NCBI GenBank assembly: GCA_003342815.1
Contig: PTEX01000119.1
Span: forward strand, 2,159,032-2,223,031
Origin: Eudromia elegans
Lineage: Eukaryota; Chordata; Aves; Tinamiformes; Tinamidae
Length of the DNA: 64,000 bases
Reading direction: 5' to 3'
Part shown: piece by piece, positions 51,101 through 63,100 of the stretch
How the letters are laid out: the number at the start of each line of letters is the position of its first letter
Numbering within the stretch: the first letter of the stretch is position 1
Translations under genes and position numbers: made by a program
The notes under the pieces: generated by a model
What the model was told of the DNA's origin: nothing
Seen by the model: only the letters and a program-made list of their open reading frames with translations
Database searches by the model: none

Positions 51101-54100
51101 GGACTAGATGACCTCTGGAGGTCCCTTCCAACCCTAGCCATTCTATGATTCTAGGATTCTAAAATAACACTGCTTCTGCACTGTCAACCATTGCAAGAGT
51201 ATCTACCTGCTTAGTACAAGTCATTCTTGTTTGTATTCACATTGGGAAGTCACTCTTGTGGTTCTGAGTTTTCTGTTAGAGTTTAGAGGATTAGCAATAG
51301 TCTGGAATATTTTGGGTTGGGATGGGACTCTGCTAGACTAAAGCAGTAAGAGCCTTACCCTGTAGCTGAGATTTTATTTTCTAGCATTGGAATTAAATCG
51401 TAAAACACTGATTACCCAGTAGGTAATCAGCATGTGAGGTGTCCAAATATGCTTTTGAATCAGAATCAACCTGTGCTTTTGAGAGAAAATTCCCTGCATT
51501 TTATGGACATTTATGGACATACTTAATTTAGGAGGAAAACTGTATGAAATGGATAAATCATTTTGTAGATTTGTATAGTGTAGAACCATGCTTTTGTATT
51601 ATTTCTATAAGCTTTTACCAATATGGTGGTGTTTAAAGTGGAGCTTTTGCAATGTAATATGTATGAGAAGAGCATTTTTTGGGGATAATCTTGCTACTCT
51701 CAATGGCTCATGGCTCAAAGACTGAATCAGGTACTGTTTTAATTTTTAACAATCCTCAGAGGTTCTCTGTTAGTTACCCAGAAAGGACTTTGAAAGACGT
51801 TTGATGCTTTAAGTAAACAGTATGAAATGCTACCTCTTTTTTTTTTTTTTTTTTTTTAAAAAAACCCCCTCATATCTTACGGTTTTGCATAATTCCTCAT
51901 AGTATCTGAAGGCAATGAAAGTTGATTTTTATTAATCTTCTTCATGTTGTTCTCAGTTTAATAAGTTGAAAAATTGCAATTACATCTTTGCTCAGATGTT
52001 TCTTGTGCAGCTTGGACAATCTTACTTCATGATTCCTTTATACTTTAACAGCTGCTTTTGTGCTTCCGTGAGCCTCTTCCACATGTGCTTCTGTAGTGTA
52101 TACTGCTCAACAATGTGCATTGTTTAAGGCTGTGAACAAAATAAGCTACCATAGGGTAAGAGGAAAGAGAGGAAGAAAGAAAGAGGAAACAAAATAGGTA
52201 AAAGCTCCAGAAGCAGACAGTAAGAAAAATCATATAGGCACATCACACGTTTATGTGATAATACAATAATATTCTGAGTGGTAATCACTCTTGTGTGTGG
52301 TGCTAAAATTGTTGCTATGGTTGTTACTTCATCCTTTTTTTGCCATTTTTCTGAGACATGGAAGGATAATTCTGTCTGAAAAGTTCTTTGAGAAATCTCA
52401 GGGGATATGAGCCACCCCTCTGGCTCACAGCAGTGTTGACTCTGAGGCCAGATCAGGTTGCTCTGGGCCTCACCCATTTGGAGCTCAAAAGCATCTAAAG
52501 ATGGAGCCTGTACAGCCTTCCCTGGGCAACATGCTCTACTGCTCAACTGCCTGAATGGAGAAGGAAAAAAAAAAGTGTGGTGTATTTATCTGATTAAAGC
52601 AAGTCTTTTTCTTAATCTGCCTCATCACCAAAATACAAATTTGAAAAACTTGAAGTTTTGGAATGCTTCAGCATTCAAGAAGTGATGTGTGGTTTTCTTC
52701 TGTAATAAGAACATTACATACAGATGCAAAACTCTGCACTATGTTAAATATTTGAAATATCATGTTAAAGTCTTGCAACTAATTTGAGAAACAAGAATAA
52801 ATAAAGTACAAGTTTGATCTAGCAGGCAAATAGTTGTCCTAAAACTTCATATATATATATATATATACAAGCTTTACTCTTAATGTTTTGAGTAGAGCTG
52901 TCTGTGAAAACGTATCTTGGTGTGGAATATTTGAGCTGTACTTGTTTTCCTTTAGAAAGGCTAAGAGAAAATGTTTTTACTGATGCAACATAGTAATTTA
53001 TTTGCCTTGTCTGTGAGCAATTCCTCACCAGCTGGATTTGTAATCTTGATATCTTCTCATGGGCTTTGTTCAAGTTCAACAGCTGTGTTCTAATTGAGAA
53101 AAAAAAAAAAAAATACATCCCAGTAGTTTTCATTGTTGTCTTCAAATTAACTTGTGGGTAACTATCCGATTTTTAGAATTGGGTGGGGAGGAGAAGAAGC
53201 TTAGCAGGAGTAGAAATATTATAAAACTGGAGAAATAATGGATACTTTGTTAGAACTTGTGTGACACCTGGCACTTGCTTTGTAGTGATGGATTAAACTT
53301 TTCTTATTAAACATTTGTGATTGTGTAATGTTTTGCCTGTTATTGATTATGCAAGTGTAATATTTTGACTAACAGCTGCATTTGAATGTGACCATAATGT
53401 TCATACATGATTTCTCAGCCCACACACTAGGCAGTTGTATACAAATCTGCATGGATGGAAAGTAATCCTGTGACCAATTTTGAAGCATTAGTATGTTAGA
53501 AATGGGTTGGTCTCAGCAAAGTTTTTAAAAACTGTGGATGAGTGAAGGGAGGAAAAGAAAGCAATTTGTAAGTTCATTAGGTCCTTTCTACCTGTATTTC
53601 TTTGTTTAAAAAAAGTTTTATTTTTTTGCCCAAATATCCTAGTTCAGTAATCCTAAAGCCTGTTGTTACCTACTTTGCATGTGTAGGACTCAAGTTCTTT
53701 TTACACAGCTTGCATACAATTTTCTTCTACTGCAATATTTTTTCAAAATAGAAAGAAACTGACTCTGCCCACTTCTTTTGGTGTAATTTCTTCTAAAAAG
53801 GCCATATCCATAGAAGGGCCTCCTGAGATATGATTGTAGGGAGGAAGAGACTAAACTGTTTTCTGTAGTGGCTGGTGAGGGGACAAGGGGCAATGGTTTT
53901 AAGCTGGGGCATAGAAGATTCCATCTCCATGTGAGGAGGAACTTTTTTCCTGTGAGAGTGACAGAGCCCTGGAACAGGCTGCCCAGAGAGGTTGTGGAGT
54001 CTCCTCTGGAGATCTTCCAAACCTGTCTGGATGCCACCCTCTGCTATGTGCTCTAGGGGTCCCTGCTGGAGCAGGGGATTGGACTAGAGGTCCCTTCCAA

Positions 54101-57100
54101 GCCTAAAGATTCTGTAATTCTGTGTGATTCTGTGCTTTTGGGAGGCTCCTTATTTTTTTAACCCACTAGATATTTTCATTTATTTTAATGATTTTAGTTG
54201 TCTACCTATTTAAGGCAAGCCCTTTTTTTTCGTTTAACAATCATGACACTGATTAAAAAAAGAAAAAGATGTAATTTCTAAGGACATACAGAAAAGACAG
54301 ACATCTAGAAGTAACTGACTGTTTCAGTCTATTGCACAAAGTTGGTCCTTTTCTCATGATTGTAGTTACCTGATAGTGATTTGTGTGAGACTTCTTCAGG
54401 TAGTCTAAATGTCTAGGGCTCTGTAAAGAAACCTGGAAAACATCAGTTACCAAGTCTGGTGATCTACATAGCCTGTATGTCTTAAGATAAATTGTTTGTA
54501 TGTCTGATTTGGAATGCATGACTTCATTTTGACAGACACTTATGACTTTCAGGATTTAAATCCTTTTTCAGGTTGTCTCTTGATTCCAAAAGAATGTAGA
54601 GATACTTTTTTTTTTCCTGTCATGTTTGCTTTCTTTAATTTCATTCAACTATCCAGATGCTGCATGGCACTGCCAAAAATTTCATCTTAAATGTTCGTTT
54701 AGGAGCAATAAAACAAGAAAGCATTTCTTTCACAGAAGATCTTATTATTTGATTAGTGAAGAAAAGGCAAATACTTTGAATATGGGTATGCATCTTTTGA
54801 CCAACCATCTAAATCTCAGATAATATGTCCGTATAACAAAAAACTTTTGTTTTTCTGGTGCTTTAAAATATATATGTCTTAATGTATGAGATGGAATGAG
54901 AAACATTTGAATGTAAAACATGATTGCTTATAGTTAGCATCACACTTAGTAATGTCCAGGTAAGGTAGAATATGTGAGGTAGATTAGAGATGGAGAAGGC
55001 TGAGGAGTCTACTGTAGAGTTTGCCTTTCTCAGAGGGGGGCACGGGGGAAGGGATTCTTCAGACTGAAGTGTAATCTGTCTTAAACAGCATTCTTATTGA
55101 CAGATATTTGACAAAAATATACTCTTAAAATAATTTCCCTGTTAGATTAACAGAATCACAGAATGGTTGAGGTTGGAAGGGACCTCTGGAGATCATCTAG
55201 TCCAGCCAACCCCTCTGCTCCAGCACATGTCCTAAAGCACATGGCAGAGGGTGGCATCCAGATGAGTTTGGTAGATCTCCAAAGAAGGAGACTCCACAGC
55301 CTCTCGGGGCAGCCTGTACCAGGGCTCTGTCACCCTCGCAGGAACGAAGTACTTCCTCACATGGAGATGGAGATGATTATCCAGAAGTACTTGTGGACTC
55401 CTTGTGTGAATAAAGTCTGAGAAGCACTTGACTATTTCAAGATTAAAAAATGTGTGGTAACATGGAGGAAATATTAATAATTCTTGAAAGTTAAGTGTCT
55501 TACTGATATGATAACATGCCAGGTATACTATATTATTTTCCTGGAGAGAGAATTATTTTCTTAAAAATTTTATTTTTAATCAAACTGCAATATAAAATCT
55601 TATTATCTGGAAGTGTAGCATCTAAAAAGCATCTGAACTAAGCAACTAGCAAAATAAGCATCTCTAGCTTTAGTTTGCTGATACTTCTCTCATAATTTTT
55701 AAATTTGTTAATTTTTTTGTTTAAATTTTAGAATTTTGTTTAAAAGTGCTTTTTAATCCTATCATCCCTACTACTTGAGATGAAGGGTACTGGACAGGAA
55801 AAACATAAGGGCATAATTTCATTCTACCTTTGTAGTAGGCTCTGACTTTTTCGGGTTTAATGGGAGTTCCTGAGGTTTAAGTTTTCCTTGTTCTCCAGCT
55901 GTCCAAATGAGATAATCTGGCTGATATGTGTCACTAGATGATATTTCTTGAACTGTGCCCAGCATTGTTAGATTGTGCAATTTGCAGGAGATGCATCCTT
56001 TCATCTGTTGGGTAAACTTGAGATTTTTATGGGAGTAGTAGATGGGAATACTCCACTCTTCCTTTCTAAGAATTGCTGATCTCGGGAGTGGAATGGCGTG
56101 TCTGTGTGTTCATGACAGCATAAGTATTTCTGTGCTAATTCTTTCCCGGAGCTATACATTGATTATCAGTATAGCTCTTGGGACTGTAGTTTTCAGGCAC
56201 AAAGTATGAAAATAATCGGTCTACAGAGAGCTTTACAGGATGTGTAAACTATCAGTTCACTCTGATTTTTCAAACACAAAATTCTCTTCCTCTTTTTTTT
56301 CTGTGTTATATTAGTTTTGTTTAGATAGTGACAAGGTCTTTGTTCAACTCATCTGTTTCTTTTGAAACTTACCGAGGAAGCAGTAGAAAGTAATACAGGA
56401 TAGCATCAGGAAAGGGAAAATAGTATTCTTCAGTCATCAAGAGATTGAGGGAACAATCTTTTCAAAGTTCCTTGGAGATCTTTAGTCATTTTGTAATAGT
56501 TCTTCTCTACCCTTATTTGGCTTATTATTCCCAAGAGCATGGCAGTAGGTCATCTTAAAAGCTGATTATGTTCTCAAAATATCTTTGATATCTTTACTCA
56601 TGTAATGATCTGGATGTGTAAAGGAACTGCAAATATTTTTATCTTTTAGCAACAAAATTGTGGCCGGCCAAGCGTATACCATGCAGCAGTGGTCATATTT
56701 CTAGAATTCTTTGCCTGGGGTCTGTTGACAACTCCAATGCTGACGGTGAGTATTGCTGGGCTGTCTTAAATTAGTGGCAAAAGTTAATTTTTTACTTGCT
56801 AGGCATAATACTTTTTGGTTTACACTTTCTGCCAAATTGGGATGGCATCTTTTAACATTCACTGTTGTATAGTACTATCCATCTAAGGCTGAGAGCTGGA
56901 CTGCTGGAATGCTAAAAGATATTTTGGAATATGTTTTTTTTTTTAAGTAACTTTATTCACTTTTTAGAATAGCTGAATATATGTAAAAATCTCTATTTTT
57001 TTTAAGATGTCATAGTCCAGCCCATCTGCCAACTGTAATTATGGAAAATGTAGATTATTTAATGGTTAAGTTAACAGATTGATTTTACAAGTATTCAGTG

Positions 57101-60100
57101 TGTTACGAATTGCAGTTGTTCCAAATGAATAACATTTGATAATAGGATATGAAGCTTTTTTTCTGAATACATGTTGAAATTTTGTTAAAATAGGCGCATC
57201 TTATTTGTTGACATTAGATGTGCCTAAGTTTAGTTATCAAAAGTCTGTTAGCCCAGGCTTTGCACTGGGCGATACCTGAGAGTATGTTAATATATACTTG
57301 GCATGGGTTTTGAGATATCAGACCCTGGTATTTCCTGTTTTCGTTCCTCAGTCTCGAAGCAAAATTGTCTTCATTGATCTTAAAAATGTGTTTGTTTGAT
57401 GATTTTCCTTATCACAGCCTAATAATAATAGTGTATAAATTTATAACAGATTTCTGTAATGCAGATGTTTCAGTGGATTGCTGTCCTTTCCTGTCTTGTC
57501 AGAGTGAAAATGTGAGGAAGTGTGTTGGATTTTCATTGTTTTTTTTAAACCAAAGTACTCACCTTCAAGTTGTGCTAGCTTGGCACCTCTAGTTTAGAGG
57601 GATGATAATCTAACAGTAATTTGTTCTTAGTTGTCAAAATCTGTGTAGTAAAATTATGTTTTATCTCTGTTGAGAGTCTAGTATTGTACACAATTTTAAA
57701 AAATTAATATAAATTCATACTGTTAGTCGTTTGCAGCTCAAATTGTAATTCTTGGATTTAATGTTTTTCAGTGCACTGTAGTTAATAGAAATGTTATGAA
57801 GTGCTTCTTAAAGGAAAATTATTATCTTGATTCTACATATTTGGATTTTATACATGCAGAAATGAAAGTGGTGGTTGTGAATATCTTCGTGTCTTCTGAA
57901 TATCTTTGTGTATTTTGCATGTCATGTTTGTTCTACAATCTTGAATGCTTGCAGGACTGTTGCATTTAGTTTGAAAACTAGCATTAAGCACTCAAATATA
58001 ATGCTGTAAGCTAAAATAGGTGTAGATGAATGTGGCTTGTCTTTATTTTTAATCAACTCTTCAGAATATATGGTGCTTGTTTTGTAGTGCTTTCAGAACT
58101 GGTTAGATATTTGCATCCCTCTCATTCATTACATGCTTATGTTAATTTGGGTGTGCTGATAAAGCGGCAGCATTAGAGACTTCTTGTGAACCAGGTTGAG
58201 ACTTTGAACTGCCAGCTGCTCATTTTTTTTTTTCAATTTTATCTAGTAGTGAGAAAAGGACAGAAATGTGCTCATCAAAACACCTAATTACTCAAGTTTT
58301 GGTGATTGTGCTTATTGTGTTTATAAAACATAGACAAAGGACATACAGAATGCCCAAAGTTCATGCTCATTACTCTTTTTTATGGGCCTCTTTAATATTA
58401 GTGAATTACCATAAATGATATTAATAATTTCATGTCTTTAATATCATGTATTTTTGGAAATAAGTATACTCAAAGACTTTTTTTTTCCTTTTTGCATGTT
58501 GAAAATGATTTTGTTTTGCTTTATAGACCCAAGCTTGAACGTGTATCAGTGCTGGTTACAGTCAATAAAAATATTGGAAAAAATGCTGTACAGAAGGATT
58601 GGCTTGAGCTTCCTGCTTTTGCTATAGACTTGCAAGACATCTGCTTTTAGAATGCCTATATTGATCTCTTACTTGACTTTTTTTTTAAAAAAAAGATCAT
58701 CTTCCACTTGCATCAGAACAGCAATAGTTGAACAGATACAGAAAAGTTGTAAATTCCTAAGCAATTGGAAATATCTACAGGAAAAGGGATGCAGAAGCAG
58801 AATTATCTGAATAATACCTTCTTAAAGCTGTGGTTTAAGAATTTTGCCAATTCCTGAAAAAGTGATGCTTGTGTGTTTCATGAAACTGAAGTGGTTTCTT
58901 CAAGCTAGAAAATCTCTCAACAGGTGTAATTTTTGCAGATATCGGCACTTTTATTCATAGATAAAAGCAACAAGCCAACTTGAAATCATCTTTCAATAGC
59001 TTGAATAGATTCTAGTTTATGTGGATATTACTTACCTAGCAATGATGTCTGAGAAATGTGTTTATACACACTTCATTTATATCTTTTCATTAAAAATTGG
59101 TACATTACTACCTGCAAGGCCCTTTAATTTTATTCTGCCTTTAAGGACAGTTTTTTCTTATAGATTAGTGTTAACAGTAACAGACTTGCCCTTGATTAAA
59201 GATTCTTATCGAATTCACAGAACTGTTGAATTCCTACCTGTTGCTAGTATTCTTAAATGTTTAGACTGTTTCCAACTATGTGATCATTGAAAATTTTGTA
59301 CTCACAGCAGTAAGTTAGCTGTTATACTTTCCTTTTCTTCCCTAAGTCTAATTTAGCATGTGGTGATTCTGTTAGATGAAGATAAATCTTTAATGTGAAA
59401 GGGAAGAGGAAAAGATGGAGTCCTTGAGTGCGGACAGTTTAGAAACAGTTTGTACCTTCTTAAAAGATTGTATATATTAGCATGTTTTTCTTTCTGCTTC
59501 TCCCCCTTCTGCTGTGGGAGCTTTCTGCTTTTGACTTTATATGACAGATTAGCAGTTACTTAAAACCTATTTCCGCTGCTACATAATGACAATTATCAAA
59601 CAATCATATGACGGAATTATCGTTTGTAAAAGATTTGTGATTTGTATGGTATGGACACTTTTTCCTTATTACTAATACTCTTTCCGAGCAAACTGTCCTA
59701 AATGAAAATATTCATATTGTGTGTCCACAGAAACATTTTTACTGGTAAATTAGTATTAAAGTTAGTCAATATTTTATGGAAAAATATATACAAGAAGTAC
59801 AAAAATAATGTAATAATGAGATAAAGCATCCTTTTAACAAGTTGGATTTGAGGTATCTTATTTTACAAATCAAATGTAAACCTTCACTTGTTTTTTCCTC
59901 TGTCTTTTCAGACTGAAATATATATTTTTTTCTTCAGGTCTTACATGAAACATTTCCTCATCATACGTTTTTAATGAATGGTCTTATTCAAGGTGTTAAG
60001 GTAAGATTGCTTAGAAACACTGAGTTAAATATTCTTTGTAATTGTTCTTATAATGTAGTTGTTTTTTCATTTATTATCTTTAAAATTCTCTGGACATTAA

Positions 60101-63100
60101 GAATGTAGTAAATTCTCAGATTATTTCTCTTCTTGTCTTGGTTGTGTGTTCTTGGCCTGAATTCAAGAGTTGCAGTTAAATGGAAGCATTGTAAAATGAG
60201 TGAAATATCTTTTAGAAGATAAAATGTCCCTGGTTTGAATACATTGCCATTAATTATTGTAATCTTGGTAAGGGTCCTTCTAAGAATGGCAATAATGTCC
60301 ACTTTTTATGACAGATCATCATCTGCATTTCGAAAGCAAATTAGTACAACCATGTAACTTTGAGATAAGAAACGAAACACTTAAACTATGATTTTTTTTT
60401 TTTCCGGTGTGCAGCATAAAAGCTATTGATTTCTTTCGACATGTTTTTTTCCTGATTGTTAGTGATCTTTTTGAACATTAAGATGTGCTCAAGATTCTTA
60501 TGGTAACTTATGGCTAACTTACAATCTGGTGATGCTTTGGCCGTGCTATATGGTTGACAGGAAAAAAACACCTGGAAAATTTTTCTACAGTAAAACTTGT
60601 GGAAGTGTCATTCCCAGCTGATCAACTTACAGAAAGACTTCAAAGCACTTAGTGGAAACTATCATTAATTGTTTATAACAGAAGCTATTTAGCTCTGTTC
60701 TGTAACAGGTTGCAACAGTTTTAGCAACAATGTCAACAGTTGTAACAGCTTTTAAAGATGGTAGTTTTTTACGAGGAATCTCTAGCTTAGTATCTTTCAT
60801 AGTTGATCGGCAGTGTTTCAGAAATCCCATGCTGCAAGCATCTAGGGATGTCTCGGACCAGAAGATATAGTTAGATTTGTGCTGATCTCTTCACGAAGCA
60901 AAGCTTATGCTTCTCCTATTGCTTTCTCTCTCAATTCAGTTCATTCAAAGCACGGTGTAACTATTGTGAATAACATTTGAAACCAATAGTTGGAGAGTTG
61001 TCCTTATGTTTTCTACATAGTTGTAGAAGGAAAGTGCCTTAAACTCATGCTGTAAGTGTATGTATTGTTCTAACAGATGTAATAAAAGGTATGAACTTGA
61101 CCTTTTGTGTTCAATGTACTCTTCTTCAAAATATTGTTAATGAAACACTGAGACTATTTTGGGTACCAAATAGCAAATATGTTAGTCCAGTGTAGTGAAT
61201 TTTGATTAGAAGGAGCAAAAAAATTAATTAAAACTGCTTAAGACATTTACCTTTGTTACTATTGAGTCTGAATTTACAGCTTTTCCTCTCAATTTACTGA
61301 AATCACTGGCGTCCTAGTTAGGATTTGGCATAATGCTGCCTTATTACAGTAGCTTGTATGCTTATGTTAGACTAGAAGATGGTTATATTTAAGCACCAGA
61401 GGTTAGCAAAAGTTAGACTTCAATGTAGGTAGGTACCTTAGGTACTTACAGAAGCACGTTTTTATTGATATTTGGATTTATGGCATACCTGGATTGTTTT
61501 GAGAACACTGTAATAATTAGGAAGTAGGTATGTCTATTCTGGAGCTTTTAGAAGAACTTTGAAAGACCTTTGAGTTGATCACTGTACTACAGAACAGAAA
61601 TGAGTCCTGGATCTTTATGAAATATTTTGTTGACTAAGTGCAGGTAATGCAGGTAATGCAATGGAGAGAATGTGCTACCTCCAAGTATTATAAATTCCAT
61701 TGGATTTATTGTTTAATCTTGATCTAGTTAGATATATCCAAATAATGTTTCACAGCTTGCAAAATCTAGTGTTTGATTTTCAAACACTTTATCTATGGAC
61801 AATTTACCTGTAGCTATGTGTTTTGCCACTAGAACAGTCAATAGTATGTTCATGACATTGCTGCCTCAAGTTCTGAGCTCAAGTAGTCTTAATAATTTTT
61901 GTAATGTGCAAAAGTTTTATATGTGATAAAAGTACAGTCTAACACAGTAGACATTATTCTGTTTTTATGGCTCTGCTGTTTTTCTGTTCCAGAGAACAGG
62001 TAAGCTGTTAATCCTATTTTAGTATATAGTTTTGTCTAAGTTAAAGGGGAGTTTGGTCTGGGACCCCACACTAAGAAGTCATTTTTAAAGTAAGAGTAAA
62101 GTTGCCCCTAGTGCAGCTTGACTGTAGGCTTTGGATATTTTAAAGAAGGCTTTGCCATCTGTGATACTTCTGTGCTTAATCAAATTGAGGTTAAAGAATT
62201 TATTTCTGACCTGTCTTTTCTGACCTGCAGGACAAAAATAAAGCTTGAAAATGTAAGTGAAGACATTAATTTTACTTTCTTCTGTCGCAGGGTTTTCTGT
62301 CCTTTCTCAGTGCTCCACTAATAGGTGCGCTATCAGATGCATGTGGAAGAAAGTCTTTTCTCCTTCTCACAGTTTTCTTCACTTGTGTCCCAATTCCATT
62401 AATGAGAATAAGTCCATGGTAAGTGGTACAGACTACACTACAGAACTTGTCAGTATAGCAGAAAAATCAATTACAGAAATAGTATTGTGTGTAAGTGGGA
62501 GAGGGACAATAAGACAATTTTCTTTTAAAGATGTGGTTACATTCTGTAGCTTTTTTGAAGAGTTGTTAGAAGTCTTTTTTTTTTTTTTTTAGTGATAAAA
62601 GGTAGTTGAGATGGTTTAATAGCATTGTCTAGTTTGTAGCTGTAAGCTGAACCATGAATTTTTCTCTGAGGCCTCATAAGGTACTATAATTAGTATATTC
62701 TTAAAAGGTGAATTAATCTTAGAATTTATTTGACCACATTTAACACTTTAATTGTGAATTTTTGAAATCTTAAATGACCTGGAATTGTCTTGGTTTTGGT
62801 TTCATTTACTTTAGCTGTGACACTTAAGGTTATAACAGAAGAGCTTTGTGTACACAGTACATTCAGAACTCAGCTTTTGAAGCAGTAATATATGTTTTAT
62901 TTTTTAACTAGCTCATAAATGGCCCTAAAATAACTTCTGAACTGAGACGTAAAATGATTCCTCTCAATTTCAGCTTGCTTCAGCTTTCACAATGTGAAAA
63001 CATAGTTATCTCCCTCTTAAGAGGCCATTTTTCCTTTTATGTATAGTGAACACAGTATCAAAAATTAAAGCAACGTTTTCTAGTATTGTGGCTAAACTAC

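Larger units (their letters stand above)
48182..56649 (+). other. MFSD14B: MFSD14B intron 1
   Basis: About 8.5 kb. The first 200 bases are still CpG-island sequence with one CCGTTAACGG palindrome. The rest is AT-rich with three CR1 tails (50,911; 53,840; 55,150), a T21 run at 51,837 and an (AT)n run near 52,848. I see no further exon. Confidence 0.85.
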
